A stretch of 64,000 bases of DNA from Tardiphaga alba (GCF_018279705.1 NZ_CP036498.1:558001-622000); one strand, 5' to 3'; counted from the first letter of the stretch, positions 37,101 to 46,969 are shown. Notes: generated by a model from the sequence alone, not told the origin. Program-made: numbers and translations.

Positions 37101-37616
37101 ATGTCGCTCCTTGCGCAGTATCAGACGTTTGGCCGCTACAACCGATGGGCTAACGGCCTGCTTTATGATGCAGCCTCGGGCTTGCCCGATGAGCAGTATC
37201 GTGCCGATCGCGGCGTTTTCTTCAAGTCGCTGCACGGCACGCTCAACCATCTGCTTGTCACGGATCGCATCTGGCTGAAGCGCTTTACAGGCACCGGCGA
37301 GGCAGCCGATCGGCTCGATGCCATCCTGCATGATGATCTGGCGACCCTGCGTCTCGCGCGCGAGGCTGAGGATGATCGCATCGTCACATTCGTCGATGCA
37401 CTCGACGAGGCGAAGATCGCCGGCACCATCAAATTCCGGCGGGTTTCGACGCCGGAGGAATTCGAGGAGCCGTTGCTGCCATTGCTGGCGCACTGGTTCA
37501 ACCACCAGACCCATCACCGCGGGCAGGCACACGCCATTTTGACGGGTCTCAATGGCAAAGCGCCGGAATTGGATCTTCTATTCTTCCAACGTCTTGTCGC
37601 CAAAGCGTCCGTCTAG
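37101..37616 (+). CDS. DinB-family protein
   Basis: A 171-residue four-helix-bundle protein of the DinB/DUF664 type. The three expected metal-binding His are visible: His in SLHGTLNHLLVTDRIWL (near residue 49) and the HxxxH pair in HWFNHQTHHRGQAHAILT (near 136-140). Members are divalent-metal proteins, some being thiol-dependent transferases, others of unknown role. It lies 17 bases after the small membrane protein gene and may be cotranscribed. Confidence 0.9.
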   Translation: MSLLAQYQTFGRYNRWANGLLYDAASGLPDEQYRADRGVFFKSLHGTLNHLLVTDRIWLKRFTGTGEAADRLDAILHDDLATLRLAREAEDDRIVTFVDALDEAKIAGTIKFRRVSTPEEFEEPLLPLLAHWFNHQTHHRGQAHAILTGLNGKAPELDLLFFQRLVAKASV

Positions 37617-37689
37617 CCGGCGACAATTCTGCCGATCCATGCGAGGCTGCAATTTGCCGCAGCGGCCGGCGGGATCCGCTGATAGTTTA

Positions 37690-37706
37690 TTAGGCCTCGC
37701 CTAATA
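37690..37706. promoter_or_regulatory. Perfect short palindrome in the 265-bp gap
   Basis: ATTAGGC (37690-37696) and GCCTAAT (37700-37706) around CTC, in an AT-richer patch between the DinB gene and the YbhN-like gene. A candidate operator; no regulator is adjacent. Confidence 0.3.
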
Positions 37707-37881
37707 TACTGAGTGGGCTCGTGTTTATTCTCGTCATTCGGATTCCGTTTCGGCACGAAACGCGCTACGACGGATGTGCTGGAAACGGCCCGGTGAAAGT
37801 GATGAGGTAGCGGTTCCGCCCAAGCGGGTCTGACAGGATTGGTCCGACGTCCCAGCGGTTGGGGTCGCATTCGAGGTAGAG

Positions 37882-38931
37882 ATGCTGGAAGCAATACGCA
37901 GGACGGCCACGTTTCTGCGCGAGAAGCAAATCCTGCACAAACTCGGTGTGCTTGCCAGCATCGCGGTCATCGGCATCGCCTGCTGGATGCTCTACCATAA
38001 GCTCCGTAACGTCGATACGGCGCGGGTTCTGAAGTTCATCGCCGAAACCGAACCGCGGCTGATCGTACTGTCCGCGCTATCGGTGGCCGCAGCCTATTTC
38101 ACCCTGACCTTCTATGACTGGTTTGCCGTCCGCACCATCGGGCGTCGGGACGTGCCGTATCGCATCAATGCGCTTGCTGCGTTCACCAGCTATTCCATCG
38201 GCCACAATGTCGGCGCGTCAGTCTTTACCGGCGGCGCGGTGCGCTATCGCATCTATTCGGCGTGGAATCTGTCGGCGGTAGATGTCGCCAAGATCGTCTT
38301 TCTCGCCGGCCTGACGTTCTGGCTCGGCAATCTCGCCGTGCTGGGCATGGGCATCGCCTATCATCCGGAAGCGGCCAGTGCGATCAACCAGGTGCCGCCT
38401 GCGGTCAATCGCGTCCTCGCTTATGTCGTCCTCGCCGGCCTGGTCGGCTATGTCATCTGGGTGTGGATGAAGCCGCGCAGCGTCGGTCGCGGGCCATGGT
38501 CGGTGGTGCTGCCGGGCGGGCCGCTGACCCTGTTGCAGATCGTGATCGGCATCGTCGATCTCGGTTTCTGCGCACTGGCGATGTATATGCTGGTGCCGAA
38601 TACGCCCGGCGTGGACTTTGTCACCGTGGCGGTGGTGTTCGTCTCGGCGACCCTGCTTGGCTTTGCCAGCCATTCCCCGGGCGGGCTTGGGGTGTTCGAC
38701 GCCGCCATGCTGGTCGGCCTCGAAATGATGGACCAGGATCAACTCCTGGCCGGCATGCTGCTGTTCCGGGTGCTTTACTACCTTGCTCCCTTCTTTATCT
38801 CAGTCATGTTACTGACGTTTCGGGAGCTTATTGTCGGGGCGCGATCAAAGAAGCTGCAGCAGATCGCGGATGAGCCTCAGCCTGGCGTTGGCCAGTCCCT
38901 GAAAAAACACGGTGGCTCCGGCGCCGGATAA
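37882..38931 (+). CDS. Lysylphosphatidylglycerol synthase TM-region (YbhN/UPF0104) family membrane protein
   Basis: A 349-residue protein with about eight transmembrane helices related to the flippase half of MprF and to YbhN. Characteristic pieces are NALAAFTSYSIGHNVGASVF, TGGAVRYRIYSAWNLSAVDV and LLGFASHSPGGLGVFDAAM, the last being the conserved PGGLGxxE-like loop. There is no soluble aminoacyl-transferase domain, so it is a stand-alone membrane part, perhaps moving or modifying lipids. The phoR frame begins right after or overlaps its 3' end, suggesting cotranscription. Confidence 0.87.
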   Translation: MLEAIRRTATFLREKQILHKLGVLASIAVIGIACWMLYHKLRNVDTARVLKFIAETEPRLIVLSALSVAAAYFTLTFYDWFAVRTIGRRDVPYRINALAAFTSYSIGHNVGASVFTGGAVRYRIYSAWNLSAVDVAKIVFLAGLTFWLGNLAVLGMGIAYHPEAASAINQVPPAVNRVLAYVVLAGLVGYVIWVWMKPRSVGRGPWSVVLPGGPLTLLQIVIGIVDLGFCALAMYMLVPNTPGVDFVTVAVVFVSATLLGFASHSPGGLGVFDAAMLVGLEMMDQDQLLAGMLLFRVLYYLAPFFISVMLLTFRELIVGARSKKLQQIADEPQPGVGQSLKKHGGSGAG

Positions 38932-38968
38932 CGCGAAGAAGCGGCAGCAGGAAGAGACACTGCCCCAG

Positions 38969-40279
38969 ATGGCTATCGAAGCTTCTCCCTCGACCATGTT
39001 CTCGCCGTGGCCGGACCGATTGCGGCATTCCGCGATTGTCCTGCTGGTCGCAGGTCTCGCGCTCGCTGCACTCGTGTTTTTCGGTGAATTATCGCCGCTT
39101 CGCGCCGGTATCGTCTTCGCCTGCATCGCGGGTGCGGCGCTCGTGCCGTGGCGCCTGCATGATGGTGAAGCCACGCAAGACGACGCCATGATCAATCCTG
39201 TCGAACAGCCTGCCGTGCGCGCCATTGTCGGTGGTATTCCGGATCCTGCCGTGCTGCTCGATCGCGCAGGACGCGTCATTCATCTCAATGCCGCCGCCGC
39301 CCAGCTGGCGCCGGCGCTGCGTAAGGGCGAACTCGCGCAATTCGCACTGCGGTCGCCCGAAATCATCGCAGCGCTGCGCGAGGCCATTGCCAATACCGAG
39401 CCGCGTCGGACGTCCTATGTGAATCACGTTCCGGTTGATCGCTGGATGGATCTGGTGGTGACGCCCGTTCCGGTACCGACTGCATTCGGCGGCACGGATA
39501 CGTGCATGCTCATGACGTTCCACGACCAGACGCCGATCCGGCGGGTCGAAGAAATGCGCGCCGATTTCGTCGCCAATGCCAGCCACGAGCTGCGTACGCC
39601 GCTCGCGGCGTTGTCGGGCTTCATCGATACGCTGCAGGGGCCCGCGAAGGACGACGCGAAAGCGCGCGAGCGCTTTCTCGGCATCATGCACATCCAGGCC
39701 ACCCGCATGGCACGGCTGATCGACGATCTGCTGTCGCTGTCGCGTGTGGAGCTTTCGGCGCATGTCCGCCCTGATACCCAGATCGACATCACGCCGATTA
39801 TCCGCCAGGTCGGCGATAGTCTGGAGCTTCTCGCCAATGAGCGTGGCGTGAAGATCGAGATGGAGTTGCCGGACGGCCCCGAAATGGTCGCTGGCGACCG
39901 GGAAGAGCTGCTGCGGGTCTTCGAGAATCTGATCGAGAACGCGCTGAAATACGGGGCCTCCGGGGAGCGGGTGGTGGTCAGTCTGGTGCATGCCTCGACG
40001 ACCGAAGGCGTGTCCGAGATCCGGGTGTCCGTACGCGATTTCGGGCCCGGCATCGCGCCCGAGCATCTGCCGCGTCTGACGGAGCGCTTCTATCGGGTGG
40101 ATGTCGGCGATAGCCGTGCGCAGGGCGGAACCGGGCTGGGCCTGTCGCTGGTGAAGCACATTCTCAACCGTCACCGCGGTCGCTTGCTGATCGAAAGCGT
40201 GCCCAAGCAGGGCGCGACTTTCACGGCCGCGTTCCCGCTGCCCAAGGCGCTGTCACAAAACGCCGCACCCGCGGCCTGA
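38969..40279 (+). CDS. phoR: Phosphate regulon sensor histidine kinase
   Basis: The membrane sensor kinase that, with PhoB, governs phosphate starvation genes. From the ATG at 38969 (436 residues): two close transmembrane helices (about 18-60), a PAS-like domain (about 85-190), HisKA with the phospho-acceptor His206 in FVANASHELRTPLAALSGF, and a HATPase domain with NLIENALKYG (N box), DFGPGIAPEHLPRLTERFYR (G1/F) and GGTGLGLSLVKHIL (G2). GTG at 38912 and ATG at 38996 are other possible starts. It lies directly upstream of pstS, and the response regulator phoB closes the cluster. Confidence 0.93.
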   Translation: MAIEASPSTMFSPWPDRLRHSAIVLLVAGLALAALVFFGELSPLRAGIVFACIAGAALVPWRLHDGEATQDDAMINPVEQPAVRAIVGGIPDPAVLLDRAGRVIHLNAAAAQLAPALRKGELAQFALRSPEIIAALREAIANTEPRRTSYVNHVPVDRWMDLVVTPVPVPTAFGGTDTCMLMTFHDQTPIRRVEEMRADFVANASHELRTPLAALSGFIDTLQGPAKDDAKARERFLGIMHIQATRMARLIDDLLSLSRVELSAHVRPDTQIDITPIIRQVGDSLELLANERGVKIEMELPDGPEMVAGDREELLRVFENLIENALKYGASGERVVVSLVHASTTEGVSEIRVSVRDFGPGIAPEHLPRLTERFYRVDVGDSRAQGGTGLGLSLVKHILNRHRGRLLIESVPKQGATFTAAFPLPKALSQNAAPAA

Positions 40280-40456
40280 TGGTATCGCGCGCCGCGGCGT
40301 CAGCCGAAATCCCGCTTTGGAAACAGATTGTTAACCGTTGAACGCCCGCTCTGAGGGCGTTCTTGGGGCTGTCATGAATGGCCGCGCAAACGGCTTTTTT
40401 GCGCGCAAAATCGAGCGTCGGAATCGATATTCTATCGCTATTTCAATGGGTTGATC

Positions 40457-40485
40457 GTGTCATCTAGGTGTCACGGAACTATCAT
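40457..40485 (+). promoter_or_regulatory. Pho box of the pst operon
   Basis: GTGTCAT (40457-40463), CTAG, GTGTCAC (40468-40474) form the 7+4+7 direct repeat of PhoB sites (CTGTCAT-N4-CTGTCAC), and a third, weaker unit CTATCAT follows at 40479-40485 with the same 11-base period. It lies about 90-115 bases before the pstS ATG, in the 293-base gap after phoR, and explains phosphate-starvation control. Confidence 0.85.
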
Positions 40486-40572
40486 AAAAGCACAATCGTC
40501 CGCCCCTAAACGGGCGGCGTGAGCACAGCAAGGCGCATTCGGCGTGGAGCTCACGACAGATTGGAGATACCC

Positions 40573-41583
40573 ATGAAATTCCTCAAAGCGATCGTCGCTG
40601 CCGGCCTGGTGGCCGCTTCGACCTCGGCCTTCGCTGCCGACATCACTGGTGCCGGTGCGACGTTCCCGTTTCCGGTCTACTCGAAGTGGGCTGACGCCTA
40701 TAAGAAGGAAACCGGCAACGGTCTGAACTACCAGTCGATCGGTTCGGGCGCTGGCATCAAGCAGATCCAGGCTAAGACCGTGACCTTCGGTGCCACCGAC
40801 GCGCCGCTCAAGGCTGAGCAGCTCGAAAAGGACGGCCTGGTTCAGTGGCCGATGGTGATGGGCGCGATCGTTCCGGTCGTGAACCTTGAAGGCATCAAGT
40901 CGGGCGAGCTCGTCCTCTCGGGCGAAGTGCTGGCCGATATCTATCTCGGCAAGGTCAACAAGTGGGACGACGCCGCGATCGCCAAGCTGAACCCGAAGCT
41001 GAAGCTGCCGTCGGCTGCGATCACCGTGGTTCGTCGTTCGGACGGTTCGGGCACCACCTTCAACTTCACCGACTATCTCTCCAAGGCTTCGGCTGACTGG
41101 AAGACCAAGGTCGGTACCGGTACCGCCGTCGAGTGGCCGGTTGGCGTTGGCGCCAAGGGCAACGAAGGTGTTGCTGGCAACGTCGGCCAGACCAAGAACG
41201 CCATCGGTTATGTCGAATACGCCTATGCCAAGCAGAACAAGCTGACCTCCACCGGCATGGTCAACAAGGCCGGCAAGCCGGTGCAGCCGACCATCGCTGC
41301 CTTCCAGGCCGCTGCTGCCAACGCTGACTGGGCCAAGGCTCCGGGTTACTACGTGATCCTGACCGACCAGCCGGGCGACGCTTCGTGGCCGATCACCGCT
41401 GCGACCTTCATCCTCATGCACAAGACCCCGACCGACAAGGCGGCGTCGGCTGAAGCGCTGAAGTTCTTCAAGTGGTCGTTCGAAAAGGGCGGCAAGGCTG
41501 CCGAAGAACTCGACTACATCCCGATGCCGGACTCGGTCGTCAAGCTGATCGAAAAGACCTGGTCTTCGGACATCAAGAGCTAA
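40573..41583 (+). CDS. pstS: Phosphate ABC transporter substrate-binding protein
   Basis: The periplasmic phosphate-binding protein of 336 residues. The signal peptide is [20 protein letters not shown] cleaved after AFA; the mature protein starts [20 protein letters not shown], the family signature. Phosphate-contacting segments include [18 protein letters not shown] and [18 protein letters not shown]. The ATG at 40573 follows a GGAG Shine-Dalgarno. Codon use is strongly biased, as expected for a highly expressed gene. A hairpin at 41598-41633 separates it from pstC. Confidence 0.98.
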   Translation: MKFLKAIVAAGLVAASTSAFAADITGAGATFPFPVYSKWADAYKKETGNGLNYQSIGSGAGIKQIQAKTVTFGATDAPLKAEQLEKDGLVQWPMVMGAIVPVVNLEGIKSGELVLSGEVLADIYLGKVNKWDDAAIAKLNPKLKLPSAAITVVRRSDGSGTTFNFTDYLSKASADWKTKVGTGTAVEWPVGVGAKGNEGVAGNVGQTKNAIGYVEYAYAKQNKLTSTGMVNKAGKPVQPTIAAFQAAAANADWAKAPGYYVILTDQPGDASWPITAATFILMHKTPTDKAASAEALKFFKWSFEKGGKAAEELDYIPMPDSVVKLIEKTWSSDIKS

Positions 41584-41597
41584 GCTTTCGCTCTTGC

Positions 41598-41633
41598 GCG
41601 GAGGAGAGGGGCATCTCTCCTCCGCTTCTTTCT
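41598..41633 (+). terminator. Hairpin between pstS and pstC (partial terminator)
   Basis: GCGGAGGAGAG (41598-41608) pairs perfectly with CTCTCCTCCGC (41615-41625) around GGGCAT, followed by TTCTTTCT. As an intrinsic, leaky terminator or mRNA-stabilising hairpin it would allow more PstS than membrane components to be made. Confidence 0.75.
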
Positions 41634-41729
41634 AGCTGATTTCACTTTTTCTTTTCGCGTTTCACGCCCTGACAGGCCCATTCAGGGTGTCGTGTTTCGG
41701 GTATCAAATAACAACACAGGGGACTGGGC

Positions 41730-42728
41730 GTGGCAGATATGGCCGTACAGAGCTCTTCGATGGACGCCGCTGGACCGTATGACCGCGCCAAGGCGCTCAA
41801 CGCATTCAAGACCGGTGACCAGTTTTTCTACTGGCTGACGCGCATCTCGGCGCTGTCGGTGCTCTTCATTCTCGGCGGCATCATCCTGTCGCTGATCGCA
41901 GGTGCGTGGCCGGCGCTGAAGGAGTTCGGTTTCTCCTTCCTGTTCACGCAGCGCTGGGCGCCGTCGGCCGAACCGCCGGTGCTCGGTGCGCTCGGCCCGA
42001 TCTATGGCACGCTCGTCACCTCGCTGATCGCCATGTCCATCGCCATTCCGGTCGGCATCGGCATCGCGATCTTTCTCACCGAACTGTGCCCGAACTGGCT
42101 GCGTCGCCCGATCGGCATGGCGGTTGAGCTGCTCGCCGGCATTCCCTCGATCATCTACGGCATGTGGGGCTTCTTCGTGCTCGGCCCGTTCCTGGCCAAC
42201 CACTTCCAGCCGTTCCTGATCGACGTCTTCGAAGGCGTACCCGTGCTCGGCACCATCTTCGCCGGCCCGCCGTCCTATCTGTCGCTGTTCAACGCGTCGC
42301 TCATCCTCGCCATCATGGTGCTGCCCTTCATCACGGCGATCTCGGTCGACGTGTTCAAGACGGTGCCGCCGGTGCTGAAGGAAGCAGCCTATGGCGTCGG
42401 CTGCACCACCTGGGAAGTCGTCCGCAACGTCGTCATTCCCTACACCCGCGTCGGCGTGATCGGCGGCGTGATGCTGGCGCTCGGCCGTGCGCTCGGCGAG
42501 ACGATGGCGGTGACATTCATCATCGGCAACTCGTTCAAGATCACCGGTTCGATCTTCGGGCCAGGCACCACGATCTCCGCGGCCATCGCTTCGGAATTCG
42601 CTGAGTCCGACGGTCTGCATCAGTCCGGCCTGATCCTGCTCGGCCTGCTGCTGTTCGTGCTCACCTTCCTGGTGCTGTCGGCCGCCCGTCTGATGCTGCT
42701 GCGCCTTGAAAAGAAGGCAGGAAAGTAA
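41730..42728 (+). CDS. pstC: Phosphate ABC transporter permease PstC
   Basis: A 332-residue inner-membrane permease with an N-terminal cytoplasmic extension and six helices. The ABC permease EAA loop is seen at KEAAYGVGCTTWEVVRNVVI, and LGRALGETMAVTFIIGNS is the typical PstC block. It starts with GTG at 41730 behind AGGGGAC; an ATG three codons later is an alternative. It forms the channel with PstA. Confidence 0.96.
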   Translation: MADMAVQSSSMDAAGPYDRAKALNAFKTGDQFFYWLTRISALSVLFILGGIILSLIAGAWPALKEFGFSFLFTQRWAPSAEPPVLGALGPIYGTLVTSLIAMSIAIPVGIGIAIFLTELCPNWLRRPIGMAVELLAGIPSIIYGMWGFFVLGPFLANHFQPFLIDVFEGVPVLGTIFAGPPSYLSLFNASLILAIMVLPFITAISVDVFKTVPPVLKEAAYGVGCTTWEVVRNVVIPYTRVGVIGGVMLALGRALGETMAVTFIIGNSFKITGSIFGPGTTISAAIASEFAESDGLHQSGLILLGLLLFVLTFLVLSAARLMLLRLEKKAGK

Positions 42729-42731
42729 GTC

Positions 42732-43582
42732 ATGGCAACCTTGAACCCGATTTACGTCTCGCGCCGTCGCAACGACAAGATCGTCCGCGGTCTGTGCATG
42801 GGTGCCGCCATCTTCGGTGTCACCTGGCTCGCTTTGATCCTGTTCACGTTGTTCTACAACGGCCTTGCCGGCCTCAGCGTGCAGATCTTCACCCAGAACA
42901 CGCCGCCCCCCGGCTCCACCGAAGGTGGCCTGCTCAATGCCATCGTCGGTTCGGTCATCATGACGGTGATCGGCGTCGGCATCGGTGCGCCGCTTGGCCT
43001 GTTCGCCGGCACCTATCTGGCGGAATACGGCAAGCACGACAAACTCACCTCGGTGATCCGCTTCATCAACGACGTGCTGCTGTCGGCGCCTTCGATCATC
43101 ATCGGCCTGTTCGTTTACGGCGCGGTGGTTGTTCCGATGGGTGGCTTCTCGGCCTTCGCCGGTTCTCTTGCGCTCGCCGTGATCGTCATCCCGGTGGTCG
43201 TCCGCACCACGGAAGACATGCTCGGCCTTGTTCCGAACCCGCTGCGTGAAGCAGCCTCGGCGCTCGGCCTGCCGCGCTCGCTGGTGATCAAGCGGATCGC
43301 CTATCGTGCGGCTCGTGCCGGTCTCATCACCGGCGTGCTGCTGGCGACCGCCCGTGTCGCCGGTGAAACGGCACCGCTGCTGTTCACCGCACTGAGCAAT
43401 CAGTTCTTCAGCCTGGATCTCGGTAAGACGATGGCCAACCTCCCGGTCACCATCAACAACTTCGTCCAGAGCCCCTACGAATACTGGAAGCAGCTCGCCT
43501 GGAGCGGCGCGCTGATCATCACCCTGACCGTCCTTGCCCTGAACATTGGCGCGCGCTTGCTCGGCGCCGAGAGGAAAGCAAA

Positions 43583-43586
<4 letters not shown>
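42732..43586 (+). CDS. pstA: Phosphate ABC transporter permease PstA
   Basis: A 284-residue inner-membrane permease, partner of PstC. The EAA loop appears as [20 protein letters not shown], followed by [20 protein letters not shown], the family motif. It begins 3 bases after the pstC stop, and its own stop overlaps the pstB start (ATGA at 43583-43586), so translation of the three is coupled. Confidence 0.96.
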
Positions 43587-44407
<821 letters not shown>

Positions 44408-44435
44408 CGCGACATTATCGCGAGAGGATTGAGCT

Positions 44436-45146
44436 ATGGCTTTTGAACACACGACCAAGGCCTTCGACGACGACCTCCAGGAACTTACCCGCCTCGTCGC
44501 CGAGATGGGTGGCCTAGCCGAGCGTCAGATCGCAGAGTCCGTCGATGCCTTGATCCGCCGCGACGTCGCCCTCGGCGCACGCGTGGTGGCCACTGACGCT
44601 GAAATCGATCACCTGCAACGGGCGATCGAAGAACGCGCCGTCCTGACGATCGCCAAGCGTCAGCCGATGGCCGTCGATCTGCGCGAAATCGTTGGTGCGC
44701 TCCGCGTTGCCACCGATCTCGAACGTATCGGCGATCTCTCCAAGAATATCGGCAAGCGCGTCAATGCGCTGGACAGCGATTTCCACCCGCTGAAGCTGAT
44801 CCGCGGTCTCGAACACATGACTGATCTGGTCAACACCCAGGTCAAGGCTGTGCTCGATGCCTATGCCGCCCACGACCTGCCGGCAGCGATGACGGTCTGG
44901 AAGGGCGACGAAGAGATCGACGCGATCTGCACCTCGCTGTTCCGCGAACTTTTGACCTATATGATGGAAGATCCGCGTAACATCTCGTTCTGTATCCATC
45001 TGATGTTCTGCGCCAAGAACATCGAGCGGATCGGCGATCACGCGACCAATATCGCCGAGACCGTGTTCTACATGATCGAAGGTCAGCAGATGGTCGACAA
45101 GCGCCCGAAGGGCGACATGACCAACTTCGCGACTCCGGTGAGCTAA
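44436..45146 (+). CDS. phoU: Phosphate signalling protein PhoU
   Basis: A 236-residue all-helical protein with two PhoU three-helix repeats that links the Pst transporter to PhoR and lowers Pho signalling when phosphate is ample. The repeat motifs are seen at LREIVGALRVATDLERIGDL and FCAKNIERIGDHATNIAETV, which hold metal-binding acidic residues. It follows pstB by 28 bases and precedes phoB. Confidence 0.97.
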   Translation: MAFEHTTKAFDDDLQELTRLVAEMGGLAERQIAESVDALIRRDVALGARVVATDAEIDHLQRAIEERAVLTIAKRQPMAVDLREIVGALRVATDLERIGDLSKNIGKRVNALDSDFHPLKLIRGLEHMTDLVNTQVKAVLDAYAAHDLPAAMTVWKGDEEIDAICTSLFRELLTYMMEDPRNISFCIHLMFCAKNIERIGDHATNIAETVFYMIEGQQMVDKRPKGDMTNFATPVS

Positions 45147-45152
45147 GGCTTC

Positions 45153-45177
45153 TCGCGGCGAGCCGAGCTCGCCGCGA
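45153..45177 (+). other. Perfect hairpin between phoU and phoB
   Basis: TCGCGGCGAGC (45153-45163) and GCTCGCCGCGA (45167-45177) pair over 11 bp with a CGA loop. No T-run follows, so it is more likely an RNA processing or stability element than a terminator. Confidence 0.5.
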
Positions 45178-45218
45178 CTTGCTCGCCTTTGCCGCACGAC
45201 AGATAGGAAACTAGCCAT

Positions 45219-45923
45219 ATGAACGCGCGCATTCTGGTAGTGGAAGACGAGGAAGCTCTGACCACGCTGCTGCGCTACAATCTCGACGCCGAAGGTTACG
45301 ACGTCGAGACGGTTGCCCGCGGCGACGATGCCGACACCCGCTTGAAAGAGCGCGTGCCGGACCTCGTGGTCCTCGACTGGATGTTGCCCGGCCTGTCCGG
45401 CATCGAACTGTGCCGTCGCCTGCGGGCCCGGCCGGAAACCAAGGCATTGCCGATCATCATGCTCACCGCCCGCGGTGAGGAAAGCGAGCGCGTTCGTGGC
45501 CTTGCGACCGGCGCTGACGATTACATCGTCAAGCCGTTCTCGGTGCCTGAGCTGCTCGCCCGCGTGAAGGGTCTCCTGCGTCGCGCGGCGCCGGAGCGTC
45601 TCGCCACCGTGCTGGCTTTCGGCGATATCGAGCTGGATCGCGACAAGCGCCGTGTGGTGCGCGCCGCCCGTCCGATCGATCTCGGCCCGACCGAATACCG
45701 GTTGCTCGAATTCTTCCTCGAGCATCCCGGCCGCGTGTTCAGCCGCGAGCAACTGCTCGACAGCGTCTGGGGCCGCGACATCTATATCGACGAGCGCACC
45801 GTTGACGTGCACATCGGTCGTCTCCGCAAGCTGCTCAATCCGGCCGGCGAACCCGACCCGATCCGCACCGTGCGCGGCGCTGGCTACGCGCTCGATGATC
45901 GCTTCGACAAGGCGGCGGAGTAA
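45219..45923 (+). CDS. phoB: Phosphate regulon response regulator
   Basis: A 234-residue OmpR-class response regulator. The receiver domain has the acidic pocket VVEDEEA, phospho-acceptor Asp53 (LVVLDWMLPG) and Lys105 (DDYIVKPFS). The C-terminal winged helix shows LGPTEYRLLEFFLEHPGRVF and DERTVDVHIGRLRKLL with the recognition helix. It should be activated by PhoR and bind the Pho box in front of pstS. It ends the pst-pho cluster and is followed by a repeat and a terminator. Confidence 0.97.
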   Translation: MNARILVVEDEEALTTLLRYNLDAEGYDVETVARGDDADTRLKERVPDLVVLDWMLPGLSGIELCRRLRARPETKALPIIMLTARGEESERVRGLATGADDYIVKPFSVPELLARVKGLLRRAAPERLATVLAFGDIELDRDKRRVVRAARPIDLGPTEYRLLEFFLEHPGRVFSREQLLDSVWGRDIYIDERTVDVHIGRLRKLLNPAGEPDPIRTVRGAGYALDDRFDKAAE

Positions 45924-45948
45924 GGCGCCGCTGGCATTGTTAGACACC

Positions 45949-46028
45949 GTCATGGCCGGGCTTGTCCCGGCCATCTACGTCTTTGCCTTGGTCGAGGCGT
46001 GGATACCCGGCATACGCCGGGCATGACG
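45949..46028. repeat. Palindromic repeat, family E
   Basis: An 80-base element after phoB starting GTCATGGCCGGGCTTGTCCC with inner hairpin GGCCGGGctTGTCCCGGCC and ending GCCGGGCATGACGG; the ends GTCATG and CATGAC pair. Similar GTCATGGCCGGG elements are common in the Bradyrhizobium group. Confidence 0.65.
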
Positions 46029-46061
46029 GCGGTAAATCAGGCGTTTCTCAACGATCTAAAA

Positions 46062-46096
46062 ACAAAAATGCCCGGCTCATCGCCGGGCATTTTTTG
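46062..46096. terminator. Bidirectional intrinsic terminator between phoB and gcrA
   Basis: ATGCCCGGC (46068-46076) and GCCGGGCAT (46082-46090) form a 9-bp stem with a TCATC loop, flanked by A-runs on the left and a T-run on the right, so it can end both the rightward phoB transcript and the leftward gcrA transcript. Confidence 0.85.
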
Positions 46097-46115
46097 TTTG
46101 TGCTGTTTGCTGCAA

Positions 46116-46625
46116 TCAGCGCACCGGCTTCGGTGCTGCGCGACGGCGGTCGCTCGCCGGCTGGTAGGCGATGCGCGAATGGTGCGCGCAATAGGGTGCG
46201 CCGGCCACGGACTTGCCGCCGCAGAAGTAGAAGTCGGCGCTGGCGGGATCGCCCACCGGCCAATGACAGGTGGCGTCGTTGAGCTCGACCAGCTGCAGGC
46301 GCTGGCTGATCGGGATGACGTTATCGACCGAGATCGGGTCCGGCTCCATCTCGACTTCGTAATTGTGCGCGAGAGCGGTATTGCCGCGGGCGATCGGGCG
46401 CGGCATCCGCACCATCTGCTGGGCGGGACGTGGCTTGCGCGGCCGCGGGGCAGCAGACGAGGGGCTCTTCGCGCGGCCCGACAGGCCCAGGCGATGGACT
46501 TTACCGATGACGGCGTTGCGGGTGACGTTACCGAGTTCCGCGGCGATCTGGCTCGCGGAAAGGCCGCCTTCCCAGAGTTTCTTCAATTGTTCGACGCGAT
46601 CGTCGGTCCATGTGATTACCGTCAT
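46116..46625 (-). CDS. gcrA: GcrA family cell-cycle regulator
   Basis: A 169-residue alphaproteobacterial cell-cycle factor that binds sigma-70 and promoters with methylated GANTC. The N-terminal helix-turn-helix is MTVITWTDDRVEQLKKLWEG then LSASQIAAELGNVTRNAVIG (up to about 50), followed by KVHRLGLSGRAKSP, a basic Pro/Arg-rich linker and a C-terminal zinc/sigma-interacting part with CHWPVGDP and the CAHHSRIAYQP end. The ATG at 46625 has a GAAGGGA Shine-Dalgarno; the longer frame from 46688 is not conserved in style. Three GANTC sites lie about 200 bases upstream. Confidence 0.96.
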   Translation of the reverse strand: MTVITWTDDRVEQLKKLWEGGLSASQIAAELGNVTRNAVIGKVHRLGLSGRAKSPSSAAPRPRKPRPAQQMVRMPRPIARGNTALAHNYEVEMEPDPISVDNVIPISQRLQLVELNDATCHWPVGDPASADFYFCGGKSVAGAPYCAHHSRIAYQPASDRRRAAPKPVR

Positions 46626-46824
46626 CGCATAATCCCTTCGTAGGCGCAGAACCAAAACGGGCCGCCGCGCTGCGATCTGAAACCTCAAAAACCTCGTGGT
46701 CAGAATCCCTTAGCGCTCACCGGGCGCGCTATCGCGTCCGGCCTTACGCCGCACTTATGGTGTCAAAGGGTCAACTGCCGCACGAGATGTCGTATCCGAC
46801 AAGCGAAAAACTACAATATGGCGC

Positions 46825-46851
46825 GACTCACGCGCAAGAGTCGGGCGAGTC
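46825..46851. promoter_or_regulatory. Cluster of three GANTC (CcrM) sites
   Basis: GACTC (46825-46829), GAGTC (46838-46842) and GAGTC (46847-46851) fall within 27 bases of the 446-base gap between gcrA and argD. A fourth, GAATC, lies near 46704. CcrM-methylated GANTC sites mark GcrA-controlled promoters, so this may be the methylation-sensitive control region of gcrA. Confidence 0.55.
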
Positions 46852-46933
46852 ACATCCACATGCTTTGTGTCAACCAAACAAGAAAATCTGCTTTTTTGAC
46901 GACCTCGTGTGACTTCAAGGCCTCAGTGCGCGG

Positions 46934-46961
46934 TTGACACCCTGCACAACGCCCATAGAAT
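46934..46961 (+). promoter_or_regulatory. Sigma-70 promoter of argDF
   Basis: TTGACA (46934-46939) and TAGAAT (46956-46961) with a 16-base spacer: a near-consensus housekeeping promoter about 110 bases before the argD start, with transcription expected to begin near 46968. Confidence 0.65.
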
Positions 46962-46969
46962 AATGCGCG

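Noticed and set aside
41682..43037. A 451-codon minus-strand frame opposite pstC and pstA
   Set aside because: Composition dominated by Asp, Glu, Gln, His and Arg, the usual reverse complement of hydrophobic helices; no recognisable domain.
44514..45974. A 486-codon minus-strand frame opposite phoU and phoB
   Set aside because: Shadow of two confident genes, His/Asp/Gln-rich and without a start context.
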